This document shows positions 1 through 6,050 of a stretch of 6,307 bases of DNA, in pieces (the stretch's first letter is position 1; each line of letters opens with the position of its first letter). A program made the position numbers and the translations under genes. The notes beneath the pieces were generated by a model, which had not been told where the DNA came from, did no database searches, and was given only the letters and a program-made list of their open reading frames with translations. The DNA comes from UBA9676 sp036522155 (GTDB taxonomy: Bacteria > Actinomycetota > Actinomycetes > Streptosporangiales > Streptosporangiaceae), in NCBI GenBank assembly GCA_036522155.1, contig DATDGI010000081.1, forward strand, positions 1 through 6,307, written 5' to 3'.

Positions 1-1
1 C

Positions 2-1207
2 GGGCTCATCTGGGCGGTCGGGGTATGGGTCCGTCCGTGGCGGCAGCGGCTCTTCCCCGACGATGAGCGCCGCCGCCGGGCCGCGCAGATCGTCGGCCGA
101 TGGGGCGATGACACGCTGGCACCGTTCGCACTGCGGGCCGACAAGGACTGGTTCTTCACCGGCCGGGCGCTGATCGCCTACCGGGTCGTCCGCGGCGTCG
201 CGCTCGTCAGCGGTGATCCCATCGGGCCGCCAGAGGCCGCTGGGCCGGCCCTGGACGCGTTCCTCGCCCGAGCCCGGGCCAGGGGCTGGCACGTGGCCGT
301 GCTGGCGGCATCCGGCCGTTACCTTCAGGCCTACCGGGACCGGGGACTGCGCCCGCTCTACCACGGTGACGAGGCAGTCATCGACACCGGCCGGTTCTGC
401 CTGGATGGCCGGCCGATGCGGGCCGCCCGCCAGGCCACCCACCGGATGGAGCGGCGCGGATACCACGCGGAGGTCGTCCTGGCCGGCGACATCACGCCGG
501 AGCTGCGGAACGAGCTCCTCGCGACCGAGAAAGCGTGGCTCAACGGCGGCGCCCGGAAAGGCTTCAGCATGGAACTCGACAGCCTGTTCCGCCTCGGCCG
601 TGACAATGCCATCTTCGTGATCGGCCGCGACACCCAGCAGAAAGGCGCTGGATTCCTGCACCTGGCCGTCTGCACAGGCCGGTCACTGTCGATGTCAACC
701 ATGCCCCGCCGGACCGGAACACCGAACGGGCTCGACGCATGGCTGATCGTGAATGCGGTGTCGTGGGCCCGCCATCACGGCTTCGCGCAGATCTCGCTGA
801 ACTTCTCCCCGTTCGCGGGCCTGCTCGGCACGGACAAGGCGCTACCACGCGCACAACGGTTCCAGCGCCGCATGCTGCTCCAGCTGAAACGGGCGCTGGA
901 CCTGCAGCTGGACAACCTGCTCCGGTTCAACCGGCAATTCCAGCCCGGCTGGCACCCCCGGTATGTCATCGTCGAGCGCTGGGCCGATCTGCCGCGAGTA
1001 GCGATCACCGCGATGGCCGCCGAAGGCTACCTGCCCCACGCCTGGCTCATCCGCGGCCGAGACTGGTCACCAGCCCAAGGTGAGCACAGGACGGGCCCGT
1101 TGCCGACCGTCGTCAGCCCGCAGCAGCCAGCTCCACCCGCCCCGCCCCCGGCAACGCGGCCGGCCGGGCAGGACATGCGCCGCCCTGCCGGGCAGGGCCA
1201 GCGATGA
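2..1207 (+). CDS. Phosphatidylglycerol lysyltransferase-domain (DUF2156, MprF/LysX-type) protein, 5'-truncated by window edge
   Basis: The frame is open from position 2 to the TGA at 1205-1207, giving 401 visible residues; the true start lies left of the window. Proteins of this family carry a C-terminal double GNAT-like domain on the cytoplasmic side of the membrane that moves an aminoacyl group from aminoacyl-tRNA to a lipid head group such as phosphatidylglycerol. Family-like segments are DTLAPFALRADKDWFF (residues 37-52), VALVSGDPIG (66-75), TPNGLDAWLI (about 240-249) and LNFSPF (266-271). The first visible residues (GLIWAVGVWVRP) look like the end of a membrane helix, as expected when a transmembrane domain precedes. 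The last ~45 residues are Pro/Ala-rich and probably disordered. An internal GTG at 293 is not a credible start because homologous sequence continues well upstream. The gene overlaps the next by ATGA. The family call is firm; which amino acid and lipid are used cannot be told, and members with other lipid substrates exist. Confidence 0.85.
   Translation, partial: GLIWAVGVWVRPWRQRLFPDDERRRRAAQIVGRWGDDTLAPFALRADKDWFFTGRALIAYRVVRGVALVSGDPIGPPEAAGPALDAFLARARARGWHVAVLAASGRYLQAYRDRGLRPLYHGDEAVIDTGRFCLDGRPMRAARQATHRMERRGYHAEVVLAGDITPELRNELLATEKAWLNGGARKGFSMELDSLFRLGRDNAIFVIGRDTQQKGAGFLHLAVCTGRSLSMSTMPRRTGTPNGLDAWLIVNAVSWARHHGFAQISLNFSPFAGLLGTDKALPRAQRFQRRMLLQLKRALDLQLDNLLRFNRQFQPGWHPRYVIVERWADLPRVAITAMAAEGYLPHAWLIRGRDWSPAQGEHRTGPLPTVVSPQQPAPPAPPPATRPAGQDMRRPAGQGQR
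1182..1198 (+). promoter_or_regulatory. Hairpin covering the Shine-Dalgarno of the DMT-like gene
   Basis: GCCCTGC (1182-1188) and GCAGGGC (1192-1198) form a perfect 7-bp stem with a CGG loop. The 3' arm contains AGGG (1194-1197), the best Shine-Dalgarno match for the ATG at 1204, six bases away. The hairpin lies inside the end of the upstream reading frame, so a ribosome finishing that gene would melt it. This suggests that translation of the transporter depends on translation of the lysyltransferase. The base pairing is seen directly; the coupling is inferred. Confidence 0.45.
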
Positions 1208-2127
1208 AACTGACCGCCGGGCTCCTGCTCGCCCTGATATCCACCGCCACCCTCAACTACGGCTTCTACCTCCAGCACGCCGCCACCGGCGCCCTGCCCG
1301 CGCTGAGCCTGCTCCACCCCGCCGCATCCCTGCGCGCGCTGTTCACCAACCGGATATGGGCCGCCGGGTTCACCAGCGGCATCGCCGGATGGGCACTGTA
1401 CATCATCGCTCTGGGCCTGGCGCCACTGTCCCTCGTCCAGGCCGCCTCAGCCGGCGGCGTCGGGCTACTCGCCTTGCTCACCTGGGCCAGCGGGGCACGG
1501 CTGTCAAAACGGGAATGGGCAGCAGCAGCCGCCGCGGCCGGCGGGCTGCTCATGCTCGGCCTCTCCCTGCCCGCAGGAGGCGCCCACACCACTCCCACGA
1601 GCTGGGGACCACCCCTGGCCTGGGTCCTTGCCTCCGTCCTCCTGGCAGCCGCCGCGGCCGGGCCCGCCGCGGCCGTCCTGGCACCGGGCTCCGGGCTGGC
1701 GGTCGCTGCGGGCCTGCTCTATGCCGCTGGGGACGTCGCCACCAAAGCCGCGATCGGCGGCACAGCCCCGCTCATCCTGTTCGCCCTCCTGCTGCCCGCC
1801 TGCCACGGCCTGGCCTTTACCTGCCTCCAGCTCTCATTCCAGCGCGGAACCACCCTTGCCACAGCGGGCGTTTCCACCCTGCTCACCAACACGCTGCCGA
1901 TCCTCGCGGGGATCACCATCTACGCCGAGCACATGCCAGGCGGCATTCCCGGCATCCTGCGCGGCTTCGGCTTCGCCGGTGCGGTACTAGGGGCAGCCAT
2001 GCTCGCACGCCCCGGGCCGCCAGCCCACGACGACAGCAGTCGGCCCGGCAACGGCCACCAGCGCCAAGCGCGCATCACATTCCAGACCCCCACGCAGAAT
2101 CGGATCACGGTGGGTGGAGCTGGGTGA
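1204..2127 (+). CDS. DMT/EamA-like (NIPA-related) multi-spanning membrane protein
   Basis: This is a 307-residue hydrophobic protein with roughly nine to ten membrane segments, approximately at residues 3-21, 52-71, 74-94, 106-122, 137-152, 155-176, 187-206, 218-239 and 251-268, followed by a polar C-terminal tail of about 38 residues. The opening pattern (Asn-Tyr-Gly-Phe-Tyr-Leu-Gln in helix 1, then IAGWALYIIALGLAPLSLVQ at 60-79) is typical of drug/metabolite transporter superfamily proteins related to EamA and NIPA. The length fits the ~280-310 residues usual for the family. The ATG overlaps the upstream stop as ATGA, with AGGG six bases upstream, so the two genes are almost certainly co-transcribed. 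Its substrate cannot be read from the sequence. Pairing with a lipid aminoacylase makes a role in lipid translocation or envelope homeostasis conceivable but unproven. Confidence 0.75.
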   Translation: MKLTAGLLLALISTATLNYGFYLQHAATGALPALSLLHPAASLRALFTNRIWAAGFTSGIAGWALYIIALGLAPLSLVQAASAGGVGLLALLTWASGARLSKREWAAAAAAAGGLLMLGLSLPAGGAHTTPTSWGPPLAWVLASVLLAAAAAGPAAAVLAPGSGLAVAAGLLYAAGDVATKAAIGGTAPLILFALLLPACHGLAFTCLQLSFQRGTTLATAGVSTLLTNTLPILAGITIYAEHMPGGIPGILRGFGFAGAVLGAAMLARPGPPAHDDSSRPGNGHQRQARITFQTPTQNRITVGGAG

Positions 2128-2146
2128 TCAGGCCGGGTGTTGATCG

Positions 2147-2165
2147 CTCACTATCCTGGCCGGGT
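2147..2165 (+). other. Candidate nic site 1 (TATCCTG/GCCGGG)
   Basis: CTCACTATCCTG at 2147-2158 followed by GCCGGG resembles the nick region of IncP/MOBP origins, where the core is YATCCTG and cleavage follows the G. The RP4 region as I remember it reads CACCTATCCTG then CCCGG, so this site differs by one missing base before TATCCTG and one base after the nick. It starts 20 bases after the transporter stop codon. GATCA (2126-2130) and TGATC (2141-2145) form a short dyad just before it. Assignment is by motif resemblance only. Confidence 0.35.
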
Positions 2166-2194
2166 CGCCGCAGGCTGAGACGGAGCCGGTGATG

Positions 2195-2206
2195 GGATGC
2201 GCATCC
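2195..2206. repeat. 12-bp perfect palindrome GGATGCGCATCC
   Basis: GGATGC is immediately followed by its reverse complement GCATCC. Perfect 12-bp palindromes of this kind can be operators for dimeric regulators, but there is no second copy and no adjacent regulator gene in the window, so the role is unknown. Confidence 0.25.
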
Positions 2207-2342
2207 TCGTGGCGCAGATTGCACTGCAAATTGCTGAAAGACCGGTTTGCGGGACGCACGTCATACGCTCACTCTCATGTGGCCCGCGGACCAAGCGCCA
2301 TTTCCCAGGCCCTCGGCTCTCTATCGCCGTGTTCTGACTCTC

Positions 2343-2392
2343 CTGATCCTCACATCCCATCTTACTGATCTTCACCCATCCTGATCTTGATC
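2343..2392 (+). repeat. GATC-rich imperfect direct repeats around nic-like site 2
   Basis: CTGATC occurs at 2343, 2365 and 2381, with a further TTGATCC at 2387-2393. The first two copies extend to TGATC-C/T-TCAC, giving an imperfect unit of about 22 bases. Further GATC words follow near 2418 and 2453. Spaced direct repeats like these can bind a relaxosome accessory protein or act as iterons. The array is short and degenerate, so function is only inferred. Confidence 0.3.
2370..2383 (+). other. Candidate nic site 2, near-match to RP4 nic region
   Basis: CTTCACCCATCCTG at 2370-2383 differs at a single base from CTTCACCTATCCTG, the sequence 5' of the RP4/RK2 nick as I recall it. The core CATCCTG fits the MOBP consensus YATCCTG, with predicted cleavage after G2383 on the + strand. 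It lies about 460 bases upstream of the relaxase start, inside the CTGATC repeat array. The base following the nick is A, whereas the consensus prefers a pyrimidine, a point against it. No RP4-like inverted repeat stands just upstream. Confidence 0.45.
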
Positions 2393-2650
2393 CGTTGTCC
2401 TGCCACCCTTGAATCATGATCCGTTCGCCTTCACACCTCTGCACCATCTGATGATCATGGCGAACCCTGCGGCTCCTCCCAAGTGCTCGGTAGTTCTGCC
2501 GAACGCTCAGCACAGCGGCCGCCTCCTCTGCAGCAACACGCCGCGGCAGAGATCAAGATTCTCAATATCCGTACACCACCACCTCGGCGGGCCTAACGAC
2601 AATCGGCGCGGTCAGCCAAGAATGACAGCTGGCACTACTTTTCGTGCTTG

Positions 2651-2690
2651 TACGGCACTATCTGGGATAGTTTCTCTAGCGCATGCCGTA
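2651..2690. repeat. Nested inverted repeats upstream of the relaxase
   Basis: An outer 7-bp dyad, TACGGCA (2651-2657) with TGCCGTA (2684-2690), encloses an inner 6-bp dyad, ACTATC (2657-2662) with GATAGT (2666-2671). The arms share base 2657, so the two hairpins could be alternatives. The surrounding stretch is AT-richer than the neighbouring genes. It may belong to oriT or be an operator; neither can be settled from sequence. Confidence 0.3.
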
Positions 2691-2755
2691 TGATGCGAGT
2701 TCTTCATGCGATGAAACCCGCAACAGAACGGGCAAGATATACGTAAACCCGGGAT

Positions 2756-2783
2756 ATCTCTGGACCGAACGCGGTCCAGAGAT
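2756..2783. repeat. Perfect 12-bp hairpin with 4-nt loop upstream of relaxase (oriT/regulatory candidate)
   Basis: ATCTCTGGACCG (2756-2767) is separated by AACG (2768-2771) from its exact reverse complement CGGTCCAGAGAT (2772-2783). It ends 61 bases before the preferred relaxase start. No T-run follows, so it is not a classical intrinsic terminator, although actinobacteria do use stems without a U tail. Position and perfection favour a relaxosome binding site, a leader hairpin in the relaxase mRNA, or an operator. Confidence 0.5.
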
Positions 2784-2819
2784 GCACCATTAATCCCGTG
2801 GGACATGCCTCTGGCAACT

Positions 2820-2829
2820 CCGTTAACGG
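2820..2829. promoter_or_regulatory. CCGTTAACGG palindrome adjoining the relaxase ribosome site
   Basis: A perfect 10-bp palindrome ends just before the CAGGG (2832-2836) that serves as Shine-Dalgarno for the GTG at 2845. It contains the in-frame TAA (2824-2826) that limits how far upstream the relaxase can start. Its position would suit an autoregulatory operator. Ten-base palindromes also occur by chance, so confidence is low. Confidence 0.25.
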
Positions 2830-2844
2830 GCCAGGGTGCTCGCG

Positions 2845-4683
2845 GTGATCGGGAAAGTGCTCCGCGGCACCAATGCCAACGGTTTGCTTCGATACTTGTA
2901 CGGGCCGGGCCGGGCGAATGAGCACACCGATCCGCACCTGGTAGCAGGATTCTCTGATCCGGCGGAGCTGGAACCGGAACGCCGTCCCGGCGGATCACCG
3001 GATCTGCGCCGCCTGGCGGGGCTGCTGGCCCAGCCGATAACGGCGCTCGCCTGCCAGGGCATGGACAAGCCGGTGTGGCACTGCTCGGTGCGAGCGGCGC
3101 CAGAGGACCGGGTGCTGTCGGATGGTGAGTGGGCGCAGGTGGCGGCCGGGATCATGCACCGCACGGGGCTGGCGACGCAGGGTGATGACCTGGGGGTGCG
3201 GTGGGTCGCGGTCCGGCACGCGGGCGATCACATTCACATCGTGGCCACCCTGGCCCGCCAAGACGGGGGCAAGCCCAGCACCTGGAACGATTTCTACCGG
3301 GTGCGGGAAGCCTGCCGGGACGCCGAGCGCCGGTTCGGGTTGCGCCCCACCGCCCCGGCGGATCGCACCGCCGCCCGGCGCGCGACCCGCGCCGAAACGG
3401 AGCAGGCAGCCCGCCGCGGATGGGACGAGACGCCCCGGGCCGCGCTGCGCCGGGAGGTGTGCACCGCGGCGGCCGGGGCGGGCACGGAGCAGGAGTTCTT
3501 CACCCGCCTGCGGCAGGCTGGGGTGCTGGTCCGGCTGCGGCACAGCACGGCCAGCCTGGGCCGGGTGACCGGGTACGCGGTCGGGCTGGTGCGCCATACG
3601 GCCAGGGATGGCGGTGTGATCTGGTATGGCGGCGGCAAGCTCGCCGCCGACCTGACCTTGCCCAAGCTGCGGGCCCGCTGGCAGCAGCCCGCCGGACACG
3701 ACCCGCTCTCGGCAGCGGAGCTGCCAGCTTCCGCCGTGCGCGCCGTGCTCCGGAACAAGGTCACGCTGGCGGCGCAGCAGGCGCGGGATGAGGCTGGGTT
3801 CTTCGCCCGGTTGCGGGAGTCCGGGGTATCGGTGCGGGTGCGGTTCAGCGGGACCGAGCCGGGCCAGGTCACCGGGTACGCTGTCACGCTCGCCGGCCAC
3901 ACCGGCGCTGATGGGGAACCGCGGTGGTATGGCGGTGGGCGGCTGGCCGCCGGGCTCACCTTGCCGCAGCTGCGCCACCATTGGGCCCGGGCACCCAGCC
4001 CTGCCCCGGGGCGCGGTGCGGCGTTCTGGTTCACTGCCCCGGAACGGGACACGATCTACCAGCATGCGTCCCGCCAGGCCGCGCGGGCCGCGGAGCACAT
4101 CCGCCGTTGCGCCTACAGTGACCCGGCCGCAGCGGCCGATGCCGCGTGGGCGGCGGCTGACACGCTGCATGTCGCGGCGCGTGCTTTGCGCAGCCCGGCC
4201 CTGCGGTGCGCGGCCGATGCCTATGATCGCGCCGCCCGCGCCGGTCACGGCCGGATCCCCCGCCGCAGCCATGACGGGAACCGCCTGCGCGCCACGGCAC
4301 GGCTGCTGGCCATGACCGGTGACGTCGCCGACGACACCACCTTGCTCACCGCAGCGCTGATAGCAAACCTCACCGCGCTGGCAGGCGCCGTTGCTGAACT
4401 CCGTCAAGCCCAGCAGCACGCCGCCCAGGCGGCCGCCGCCCGCTCGGCGGCGGAGCACATGCACAGCGCCCTTACCCAGGCCCGCTCCCAGGCGCCTCGC
4501 CCAGCCAGGGGTGAGGCGCCGCGACGAGGGAAAACAGCGAGACCAGCCAACACCGCCCGAACCGATTTCCCAGCATCACCGGGGCCCAGGCTCCACTTGC
4601 CCGCTCACCAGAGCCCGGGGCGTCCGCATCCGTCTCCCAGCCGCGCGCCGCTGCCGCCTAAACGCGCCGGGCCCGGCCGATGA
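2845..4683 (+). CDS. MobA/VirD2-like relaxase (mobilization nuclease)
   Basis: Relaxases nick one strand at oriT, stay bound to its 5' end through a tyrosine, and lead the strand into the recipient. The protein is 612 residues from GTG 2845; GTG 2836 is also possible and adds three residues. I prefer 2845 because CAGGG (2832-2836) stands eight bases upstream and the product then begins MIGKVLRG, as in actinobacterial relatives. Tyr17 and Tyr19 in LLRYLYGPGR are nucleophile candidates. The metal-binding motif HAGDHIHI has His125, His129 and His131, the HxxxHxH of HUH relaxases. Residues 199-279 and 300-380 are a tandem repeat of one module (GFF.RLR..GV.VR and VTGYAV to WYGGG.LAA.LTLP.LR). An Ala-rich helical region (about 395-550) and a basic Pro-rich tail follow. 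No MobC-type accessory gene is adjacent. It converges on the integrase gene, 20 bases apart. Confidence 0.87.
   Translation: MIGKVLRGTNANGLLRYLYGPGRANEHTDPHLVAGFSDPAELEPERRPGGSPDLRRLAGLLAQPITALACQGMDKPVWHCSVRAAPEDRVLSDGEWAQVAAGIMHRTGLATQGDDLGVRWVAVRHAGDHIHIVATLARQDGGKPSTWNDFYRVREACRDAERRFGLRPTAPADRTAARRATRAETEQAARRGWDETPRAALRREVCTAAAGAGTEQEFFTRLRQAGVLVRLRHSTASLGRVTGYAVGLVRHTARDGGVIWYGGGKLAADLTLPKLRARWQQPAGHDPLSAAELPASAVRAVLRNKVTLAAQQARDEAGFFARLRESGVSVRVRFSGTEPGQVTGYAVTLAGHTGADGEPRWYGGGRLAAGLTLPQLRHHWARAPSPAPGRGAAFWFTAPERDTIYQHASRQAARAAEHIRRCAYSDPAAAADAAWAAADTLHVAARALRSPALRCAADAYDRAARAGHGRIPRRSHDGNRLRATARLLAMTGDVADDTTLLTAALIANLTALAGAVAELRQAQQHAAQAAAARSAAEHMHSALTQARSQAPRPARGEAPRRGKTARPANTARTDFPASPGPRLHLPAHQSPGRPHPSPSRAPLPPKRAGPGR
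3439..3984 (+). repeat. Intragenic tandem duplication in the relaxase (two 243-bp copies, 303-bp period)
   Basis: Bases 3439-3681 and 3742-3984 encode two 81-residue segments that align without gaps. By hand count about 46 of 81 residues are identical. The best conserved stretches are VTGYAV, WYGGG and LTLP-x-LR ending in Trp. The copies have diverged too far for recent slippage or an assembly error, so the duplication is old and has been kept. Confidence 0.8.
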
Positions 4684-4695
4684 CCCACCGGGCCC
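4669..4695. terminator. Possible bidirectional terminator hairpin between convergent genes
   Basis: GGGCCCGG (4669-4676) pairs with CCGGGCCC (4688-4695) across an 11-base loop that includes the relaxase stop codon. The left arm is also part of a 12-bp palindrome GCCGGGCCCGGC (4666-4677). The stem sits where the convergent relaxase and integrase transcripts meet. There is no T-tract on either side, so termination is only suggested by position and stem strength. Confidence 0.3.
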
Positions 4696-4703
4696 TTCGA
4701 GGT

Positions 4704-6050
4704 TCACGCTGACCGCTCCTTGCTCCTGTTACGGATCTTCGCGAATGCATCGAGCGCCGTGTCATCAGCGTCGGGAAGAGTATGCAGATACTTCTCCGTG
4801 GTGGAGATGCTGCTGTGCCCGAGCCGTTCTTTGACCACCTGCAGATCGGCACCCCCAGCCAGCAGCCATGACGCATGCGCGTGACGCAGGTCATGACCCC
4901 TGACATGGAACGTTATGCCAGCCGTCGCGAGGGCTGGTCCCCAGACGTTCTGGCGGAACCAGTCGCGCGGAATATGGCCATCGGTGTCCACCGTCCGCTT
5001 CCGCAGCGATCGGTCCTTATCTGCCGCGCGACGCTCGGCCCGGTAGATCGCGTACGCCGCCCTGCAATGCTCGCACCGGCACCTGCCCGCCGCATAGCCG
5101 CTCAGGCTGCCATGCCGGTAACGGTGGCCGACGGTGTCTGGCTCGGTCAACCCGAGCGTGGCCGGGTCGGGGAGCCCGCGCAGCGGAGATGACGGGGTGT
5201 CCCGCTGTGGCATGGTGAACAGCAGGTAATCATCTCCCAGCTGGTAGGTCTCGATGTGGGCGACGAGCTTGCCGACGAGCTGCTGGCTGAGCTTGAAGCG
5301 CCGGTACTCCTTGTCCTTGGGGTATGGCTTGACAAGAAATCGCACGCCGTCGGGGTGGAACTTCGGGTTGACCTGCACCACCGCCCGGCTGACCGTGAGC
5401 ATGCGGGTCGCGGGATCGAGGTCCTTCGCCCGCAGTTCGGTCAGCTCGCCCCAACGACAGCCGCTTTCGATGTCGGTCTCGATGAGCAGCCGCGAGACGG
5501 GGTCAGGAAGTGCCTCGTAGATCTCGTCGAACTGCTCGGGCGTAATGATCTTCAGGGGCTTACGCGCGACGGTGGGAGTCTTCACACCTTTGCAAGGGTG
5601 CAGGAAGATGACGTCGCCCAAGGCAGTCGTGAAGATCGCGCTCAGGACGAATCTGAGCCTCTTAACGGTCACCGGGGTGACTCCCCTGGCCTGCAGGTCG
5701 GTCACCCACTCGCGGACATGGCTCGGCATGATCTCGTTCATCCGCATCGGGCCGAACCACGGAAGGATGTGCTTGTTGATCTGGTAGGTGTGTGCCTCCC
5801 GGGTGGTGGGCTCCATCACGTGATGGGGGAGCCACTCCTCGGTGACATACCGGTGAAAGGTCTGCCTGCCACGGCGCAGGTCGTTCAGGCGGCCCTCAGC
5901 GACCTTCGCCTCAGCCCTCTGCCATGCGGTGTTGGCGTCCTTCTTACTGGAGAAGGTGCCTGCCGATCTCCGCTCCCCGCGTAAGTCGTGATACACGGCG
6001 GTGTAGCGGGGCTTGCCGTCTCGTCCGGCCCGCTTCTGCGCGTATCCCAT
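4704..6050 (-). CDS. Tyrosine-type site-specific integrase with CxCxxC insertion
   Basis: This enzyme would integrate and excise the element at the adjacent tRNA-Pro att site. From ATG 6050 it has 448 residues; the frame extends to ATG 6134 (476 residues), with ATGs also at 6071 and 6062. I prefer 6050 because MGYAQKR begins the conserved arm-binding domain and the upstream extension looks non-conserved. Domains: arm-binding (about 1-50), SAM-like core-binding (about 63-150), catalytic (about 165-430). Catalytic residues visible are Arg199 (GCRWGE), a Lys in VKPYPKDK (241-247), His386 and Arg389 (HDLRH), His412 (LGHSS) and Tyr421 (TEKYL), so the enzyme looks intact. An insertion of about 85 residues (about 279-364) between the Lys strand and the HxxR helix carries CRCEHC (Cys324, Cys326, Cys329) and explains the length beyond the usual ~350-400. 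GC content is lower than in the relaxase. No excisionase gene adjoins it. Confidence 0.9.
   Translation of the reverse strand: MGYAQKRAGRDGKPRYTAVYHDLRGERRSAGTFSSKKDANTAWQRAEAKVAEGRLNDLRRGRQTFHRYVTEEWLPHHVMEPTTREAHTYQINKHILPWFGPMRMNEIMPSHVREWVTDLQARGVTPVTVKRLRFVLSAIFTTALGDVIFLHPCKGVKTPTVARKPLKIITPEQFDEIYEALPDPVSRLLIETDIESGCRWGELTELRAKDLDPATRMLTVSRAVVQVNPKFHPDGVRFLVKPYPKDKEYRRFKLSQQLVGKLVAHIETYQLGDDYLLFTMPQRDTPSSPLRGLPDPATLGLTEPDTVGHRYRHGSLSGYAAGRCRCEHCRAAYAIYRAERRAADKDRSLRKRTVDTDGHIPRDWFRQNVWGPALATAGITFHVRGHDLRHAHASWLLAGGADLQVVKERLGHSSISTTEKYLHTLPDADDTALDAFAKIRNRSKERSA

Larger units (their letters stand above)
2128..2844. other. Non-coding, signal-rich region between transporter and relaxase (probable oriT and control region)
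   Basis: About 0.7 kb with no convincing gene on either strand. Short open frames exist (2409-2693 on +, 2151-2513 on -) but they have no recognisable domain, poor composition and no good ribosome site. GC content is visibly lower than in the flanking genes, especially at 2640-2785. The stretch contains a GGCCGGGT direct repeat (2131-2138 and 2158-2165), two nic-like motifs (2147-2158 and 2370-2383), CTGATC repeats (2343, 2365, 2381), a GGATGCGCATCC palindrome (2195-2206), an imperfect stem-loop (2483-2513), nested dyads (2651-2690), a perfect hairpin (2756-2783) and a CCGTTAACGG palindrome (2820-2829). Being directly upstream of a relaxase gene, it is the natural place for the transfer origin. 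Confidence 0.5.

Noticed and set aside
1766..1960. Additional ATCCTG words (near 1773 and 1952) as nic sites
   Set aside because: They are within the transporter coding sequence, lack the extended TTCACC context and occur at about the frequency expected by chance.
1080..2192. Open frame of 370 codons overlapping the DMT-like gene in another + frame
   Set aside because: Arg/Pro-rich shadow translation without domains; the 1204-2127 frame encodes regular membrane helices and has an ATGA overlap with the upstream gene.
2516..2523. GCGGCCGC palindrome
   Set aside because: An 8-bp GC-only palindrome is expected by chance in DNA of this composition.
2151..2693. Small open frames in the intergenic region (2151-2513 on -, 2409-2693 on +)
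   Set aside because: No recognisable motif, unusual composition and no persuasive ribosome site; they overlap each other and the repeat-rich signals.
2995..4464. Long open frame (489 codons) on the - strand opposite the relaxase
   Set aside because: It mirrors the codon bias of the GC-rich relaxase gene; its translation is low-complexity Arg/Gly/Pro-rich with no domain, while the + strand has clear relaxase motifs.
4491..4520. Stem-loop GGCGCCTCGCC / GGTGAGGCGCC within the relaxase 3' end
   Set aside because: It lies inside coding sequence in very GC-rich DNA where such pairing is common, and it includes a G-T pair; no independent sign of function.
5256..5984. Open frame of 242 codons on the + strand opposite the integrase
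   Set aside because: Antisense shadow of the integrase, whose catalytic residues are all intact on the - strand.
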